37,278 nt of DNA. Source: Psychroflexus maritimus. GTDB taxonomy: Bacteria > Bacteroidota > Bacteroidia > Flavobacteriales > Flavobacteriaceae. Shown here piece after piece: positions 34,331 through 37,278 of the stretch (positions are counted from its first letter, which is position 1; each line of letters opens with the position of its first letter). Location: positions 1 through 37,278 of the forward strand of contig NZ_JAANAS010000043.1 of NCBI RefSeq assembly GCF_011089875.1, written 5' to 3'. Under the pieces are notes generated by a model, which was given only the letters and a program-made list of their open reading frames with translations, did not search any database and was not told the origin of the DNA. The position numbers were made by a program, and so were the translations under genes.

Positions 34331-34522
34331 TTTGAATAGTTTTAGCAAATAGATACATTATCTTGCTTTTTAACCTAAATAAACAAATTTTTGTTAAAAC
34401 ATATTCTTTTGCTTTATGATGTTTTGTTTTTTTCCTAAAAAAATGATTAACATATTAAGCTTTAACTTTTTGTTTATAGGTTGAATGAATTCATTGATTA
34501 AATTCGTAAAAAAAATAGTGTT

Positions 34523-36322
34523 ATGATTAAATTAAAAAAAATAAGTAAACTAGTACTTGGATTTCTAGTAATTGTAGGTTTTAGCTCATGTAGTAGCGAT
34601 GATGATGCAGGCACTCCCATCGATTCATTCCCTACTACTTTCGAAATTATTTCTAACAGTGAAAATCATACGGTTTTAACTTCATTAATTCTTGAAACTG
34701 GATTAGATGAGGTTTTAGATAGCGGTACTTTTACCGTTTTTGCACCAGATGATAATGCTTTTGAAGGTATAGATGCTACTCAATTTTCAGAAGAAGAATT
34801 ATCAAATTTATTGCTTAATCACGTAATTACTGGAAACGCTGAATCTCAAAATTTATCCAACGGATATATTGAAACTAACGCAAGAGAATCTTTTTCTGGA
34901 AATGAGCATAGAATAAATATGTTGATAACTTTAACTGATGATGTTCGCTTAAATGGTGCATCTACTGTAACTAACCCAGATTTAGTAGCAAATAATGGTG
35001 TTGTTCATGTGGTTGATGAACTAATACCAATTCCAGATATGGTAACTTTTGCTACGGCAGACCCTCAGTTTGAAACTTTAGTTGAAGCAATAACAAGAGA
35101 AGACCAACCTGATTTTGATGATATATTGTCAACACCAGCTGGAGAGGAACCAGCACCTTTTACCTTATTCGCTCCTAATAACGATGCGTTTCAGTCAGCT
35201 CTCGCATTTTTAATTAGTCAAGAAACAGGTATAGAAAGTTTAGAAGATTTGCCACAAGAAACTTTGGAAGAAGCTATCTCTTTACACTTGGTAGCTGGTG
35301 GTAATGTTCGTGCTTCAGATTTAACAAGTGGTCCGCTAGAAATGTTAGGTGGAACTATTGAAATTGACACCAATAACGGGGTAACTATTACTGATGCTAA
35401 TGGAAGAGAAATTACCGTACTAACTTCTGATATTCAGACTTCTAACGGGGTGATTCATGTTATTGATAATGTAATTTTACCTGAATTAGAAGTGGAAGAC
35501 TTACCAACGCTTGTAGAAGCCGCTGAAAACGCAGGTTTGACCAACTTATTAGACGCCATTGCTGAAATTGACGGTTTAGGAGAATCCTTGCTTGACGCAG
35601 ATGCAATTACTGTGTTTGCGCCAACCAATGAAGCTTTTGATGCAGCTCTAGAAGCTTTTGATGCAACTAATTTAGATGAACTTATTACAGCAATTGGTGG
35701 AGTTGAGAACCTAGAAACTGTTCTTGGGTTTCATGTTATTCCGGCAGTTGCATTTGCAAATGATTTAGAAATGGGTGAAAATAATTTTGAAACCTTATCC
35801 GGTCAGGAATTGACTGTAAACTTTGATGGACAAGACGTTAGTGTTGTTGATGCTAACGGAGAAGTAGCTAATGTTATTCAAGCTGATGTTGCTATTGAAA
35901 ATGGTGTAGTTCACATTATTGATGCTGTTCTTTTACCTGAATTAGGTCAAGATCTTAATGAAGTAACGTTGGTTATTGGTAATGATGGAGCAAGTGCTTA
36001 TTTTGTTTCTGAAATTATAGGTGACGAAAATGTAACATCATTAAATGAAAATAATAGCACATGGACAATGACCCAAGGAACTAGATATACTTTGGTAGTT
36101 GAAAATGCTGGAAGCCACCCAATTGGATTAAGAGATTCCATGGACAGTCTTTTGTTATCGCAAGATTCTTCTGAAGGAAGCTTTGAGGCCAGTGAAGCAA
36201 TAGATTTTCAAATTGAAGGAAATGCTATAAGTTTTACACTAACAGAAGATTTAGCTCAAGAATTAGACAACTACGTGTGTAATATTCATGGAGCAATGAC
36301 AGGAGGTATTGTTATTCAATAA
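34523..36322 (+). CDS. Lipoprotein with three fasciclin (FAS1) domains and a C-terminal cupredoxin domain
   Basis: The 599-residue lipoprotein has a signal ending VGFSSC. FAS1 domains lie at ~35-172, ~173-325 and ~326-480. Each has the TVFAPxxxAF first motif (FTVFAPDDNAF, FTLFAPNNDAF, ITVFAPTNEAF) and the second motif ending NGVVHVVDELI, NGVIHVIDNVI or NGVVHIIDAVL. FAS1 domains mediate adhesion. Residues ~484-599 resemble a plastocyanin/amicyanin-type fold with type 1 copper ligands: H532 in AGSHPIG and C586-x2-H589-x2-M592 near the end. The protein would be at the outer membrane surface. It is highly acidic and ends before a strong terminator. Confidence 0.87.
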   Translation: MIKLKKISKLVLGFLVIVGFSSCSSDDDAGTPIDSFPTTFEIISNSENHTVLTSLILETGLDEVLDSGTFTVFAPDDNAFEGIDATQFSEEELSNLLLNHVITGNAESQNLSNGYIETNARESFSGNEHRINMLITLTDDVRLNGASTVTNPDLVANNGVVHVVDELIPIPDMVTFATADPQFETLVEAITREDQPDFDDILSTPAGEEPAPFTLFAPNNDAFQSALAFLISQETGIESLEDLPQETLEEAISLHLVAGGNVRASDLTSGPLEMLGGTIEIDTNNGVTITDANGREITVLTSDIQTSNGVIHVIDNVILPELEVEDLPTLVEAAENAGLTNLLDAIAEIDGLGESLLDADAITVFAPTNEAFDAALEAFDATNLDELITAIGGVENLETVLGFHVIPAVAFANDLEMGENNFETLSGQELTVNFDGQDVSVVDANGEVANVIQADVAIENGVVHIIDAVLLPELGQDLNEVTLVIGNDGASAYFVSEIIGDENVTSLNENNSTWTMTQGTRYTLVVENAGSHPIGLRDSMDSLLLSQDSSEGSFEASEAIDFQIEGNAISFTLTEDLAQELDNYVCNIHGAMTGGIVIQ

Positions 36323-36344
36323 TTTCAATAAAAATTATATTTAT

Positions 36345-36376
36345 AAGCCACTTAGATTAGTCTAAGTGGCTTTTTT
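36345..36376 (+). terminator. Rho-independent terminator of the FAS1-cupredoxin gene
   Basis: A perfect 12-bp stem (36345-36356 with 36361-36372, loop TTAG) is followed by T at 36371-36376. The stop codon of the opposite-strand YkvA-like gene lies in the loop and its last codons in one arm. Confidence 0.9.
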
Positions 36377-36740
36377 CTTTCCATTTTTGATACGCTTCAA
36401 GGTCTTCAGAAATTAATTTCAGCGTAATTCCAATAATACTTGCATCATCAACATAGCCAATAAAAGGAATAAAATCTGGCATGAAGTCTAAAGGGTTAAG
36501 TAAATAAAGTAAAGCAAATGTAATAGCTGCAATGCTTAGCCAAGGCACCGAAGTATATTTTTTATTCTTGTAGTCTTTCAGCATTGAAAAAAGTAGGTTA
36601 ATTTGTTGCTTAAACTTACCTAAACGAGATACCTTCTTCTTAATTTCTTCTTCATTTGTTAGGGCGTGATTGATGTCTTTTTCTTCAATCTTTTTCCTTT
36701 CGCCTTCAATATAATTTTCGTCTATTTTTTTCTTTTTCAT
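36357..36740 (-). CDS. YkvA family (DUF1232) membrane protein
   Basis: The 127-residue protein has a charged, Lys/Glu-rich N-terminal half and one or two membrane segments around 73-105. The core motif LLNPLDFMPDFIPFIGYVDDASIIGI is the DUF1232 hallmark. The function of the family is unknown. The gene converges on the FAS1-cupredoxin gene, and its end overlaps that gene's terminator. Confidence 0.9.
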   Translation of the reverse strand: MKKKKIDENYIEGERKKIEEKDINHALTNEEEIKKKVSRLGKFKQQINLLFSMLKDYKNKKYTSVPWLSIAAITFALLYLLNPLDFMPDFIPFIGYVDDASIIGITLKLISEDLEAYQKWKEKSHLD

Positions 36741-36939
36741 AGTAACCTATATTCAACAATCAAACATAATTATAAAAATTCACTAGCACCCGAAATTTTA
36801 TTAGTTTTGACTAAAAACAGAGTTTTAGCCCAACAAATGCTTTACAAATATAGCTTTTACCCTGAAAATAAGTTCATCCTATATTTAATTCCATTTGTGA
36901 ATTAGGTAGAATTTCCTTAACAACTTCCTTTTTTAGCCC
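36741..36939. other. Intergenic stretch without a recognised gene
   Basis: This runs between the YkvA-like start and the transposase remnant. It is AT-rich and has no supported coding frame on either strand. It may include the degraded end of the insertion sequence. Confidence 0.4.
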
Positions 36940-37230
36940 CTATAAAACAAGATAGTGATACAAGCAGAATGTTATTTTTTTAGTGAGATTAGAGATTGTT
37001 TTATCTATTGTTCTTCTTATCAGTTCTAAGCGTAAATAATTAATCAGAACAATCTATATCTGTGATTTAACAGCATTTTCACTTGTACCCATGTACCCTA
37101 TAATGTTTTCATCTGTAAGTATTTTTTTAATGATTTGAAAAAAAATTCAATATCCCAACGTTTTTTATAATGCTCTGCGATACTATTAACCTGAGTTCGA
37201 TTATAATCACAAAGTCAAAATCAATAAGGA
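36940..37230 (-). pseudogene. IS4-family transposase remnant
   Basis: In two phases the minus strand encodes the conserved C-terminal part of a DDE transposase of the IS4 group. The first part reads NRTQVNSIAEHYKKRWDIEF then FFKSLKKYLQMKT, giving the Y-x2-R-x3-E-x6-K signature. In a second phase follow GTSENAVKSQI, a stop, then IVLINYLRLELIRRTI and CLYHYLVL before another stop at 36940-36942. The shift falls at a near-tandem duplication (ATAGGGTAC then ATGGGTAC). The N-terminal part upstream of ~37200 is not recognisable, so the copy is dead. The right limit is approximate. Confidence 0.75.
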
Positions 37231-37278
37231 TATTCAGTTACAAGGCAATTTTTTGAAGGATAGCCTTAGCTATCGTGA

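Noticed and set aside
36666-36905. 79-codon frame on the + strand
   Set aside because: It starts antisense to the YkvA-like gene and has biased F/L/Y composition; there is no promoter and no similarity.
37257-37275. GATAGC/GCTATC inverted repeat at the right edge
   Set aside because: Six base pairs in AT-rich sequence with no T run; it could be the tip of an element outside the window but cannot be judged here.
37204-37278. Short + strand frame reading HKVKINKDIQLQGNFLKDSL at the right edge
   Set aside because: It is cut off by the window end and too short to assign; it might belong to a neighbouring gene or be chance.

Overview
The window looks like chromosomal DNA of a marine-type member of the Flavobacteriaceae (Bacteroidota). 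The evidence is low GC, several TAnnTTTG -7 elements with upstream TTG instead of sigma70 promoters, few Shine-Dalgarno motifs, many short lipoproteins, and family-typical gene sets: ftsK-lolA-lptF/G-ribB, rbfA with a LolC/E-like permease, murB with an aminotransferase, DUF6263, and FAS1 lipoproteins. Most of it is housekeeping DNA. I found no phage, CRISPR array or recognisable defence island.

Layout. 1-1587: an IS110-family element at the left edge and a structured non-coding stretch. 1588-8730: an MsbA-like exporter, inorganic pyrophosphatase, an esterase-like lipoprotein, murB and an aminotransferase, a small PDZ-like remnant, and a secreted protein. 8858-14954: lnt, a large M1-peptidase-like protein with an outer-membrane barrel and no HExxH motif, rbfA and a LolC/E-like permease, all on the + strand. 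14960-16914: clpS, prmA, a YqeY-like gene and tRNA-Arg(TCG) with a strong terminator. 17150-18575: an SDR oxidoreductase and a TetR regulator with three matching palindromic operators. 18858-21326: a decayed patch with a 5'-truncated DUF481 gene, an unknown lipoprotein and a frameshifted propeller lipoprotein. 21573-26838: an NlpE-DUF4377-META lipoprotein, gamma-glutamyltransferase, a paiB fragment, and a BtuCF/Fec-type permease and binding protein without an ATPase. 26973-33271: a small membrane protein and the ftsK-lolA-lptF/G-ribB block. 33407-36740: a DUF6263 lipoprotein, a three-FAS1 plus blue-copper lipoprotein and a YkvA-like protein. 36940-37278: remains of an IS4-family transposase at the right edge.

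Several genes share a theme of envelope building: lnt, LolA, LptF/G, LolC/E and MurB. FtsK serves chromosome segregation and RibB serves riboflavin supply. The most interesting points are the TetR operator triplet, the apparently inactive M1-like domain fused to a barrel, the degenerate RibA half of RibB, the FAS1-cupredoxin fusion, and the direct repeat and hairpins of the IS110 element.
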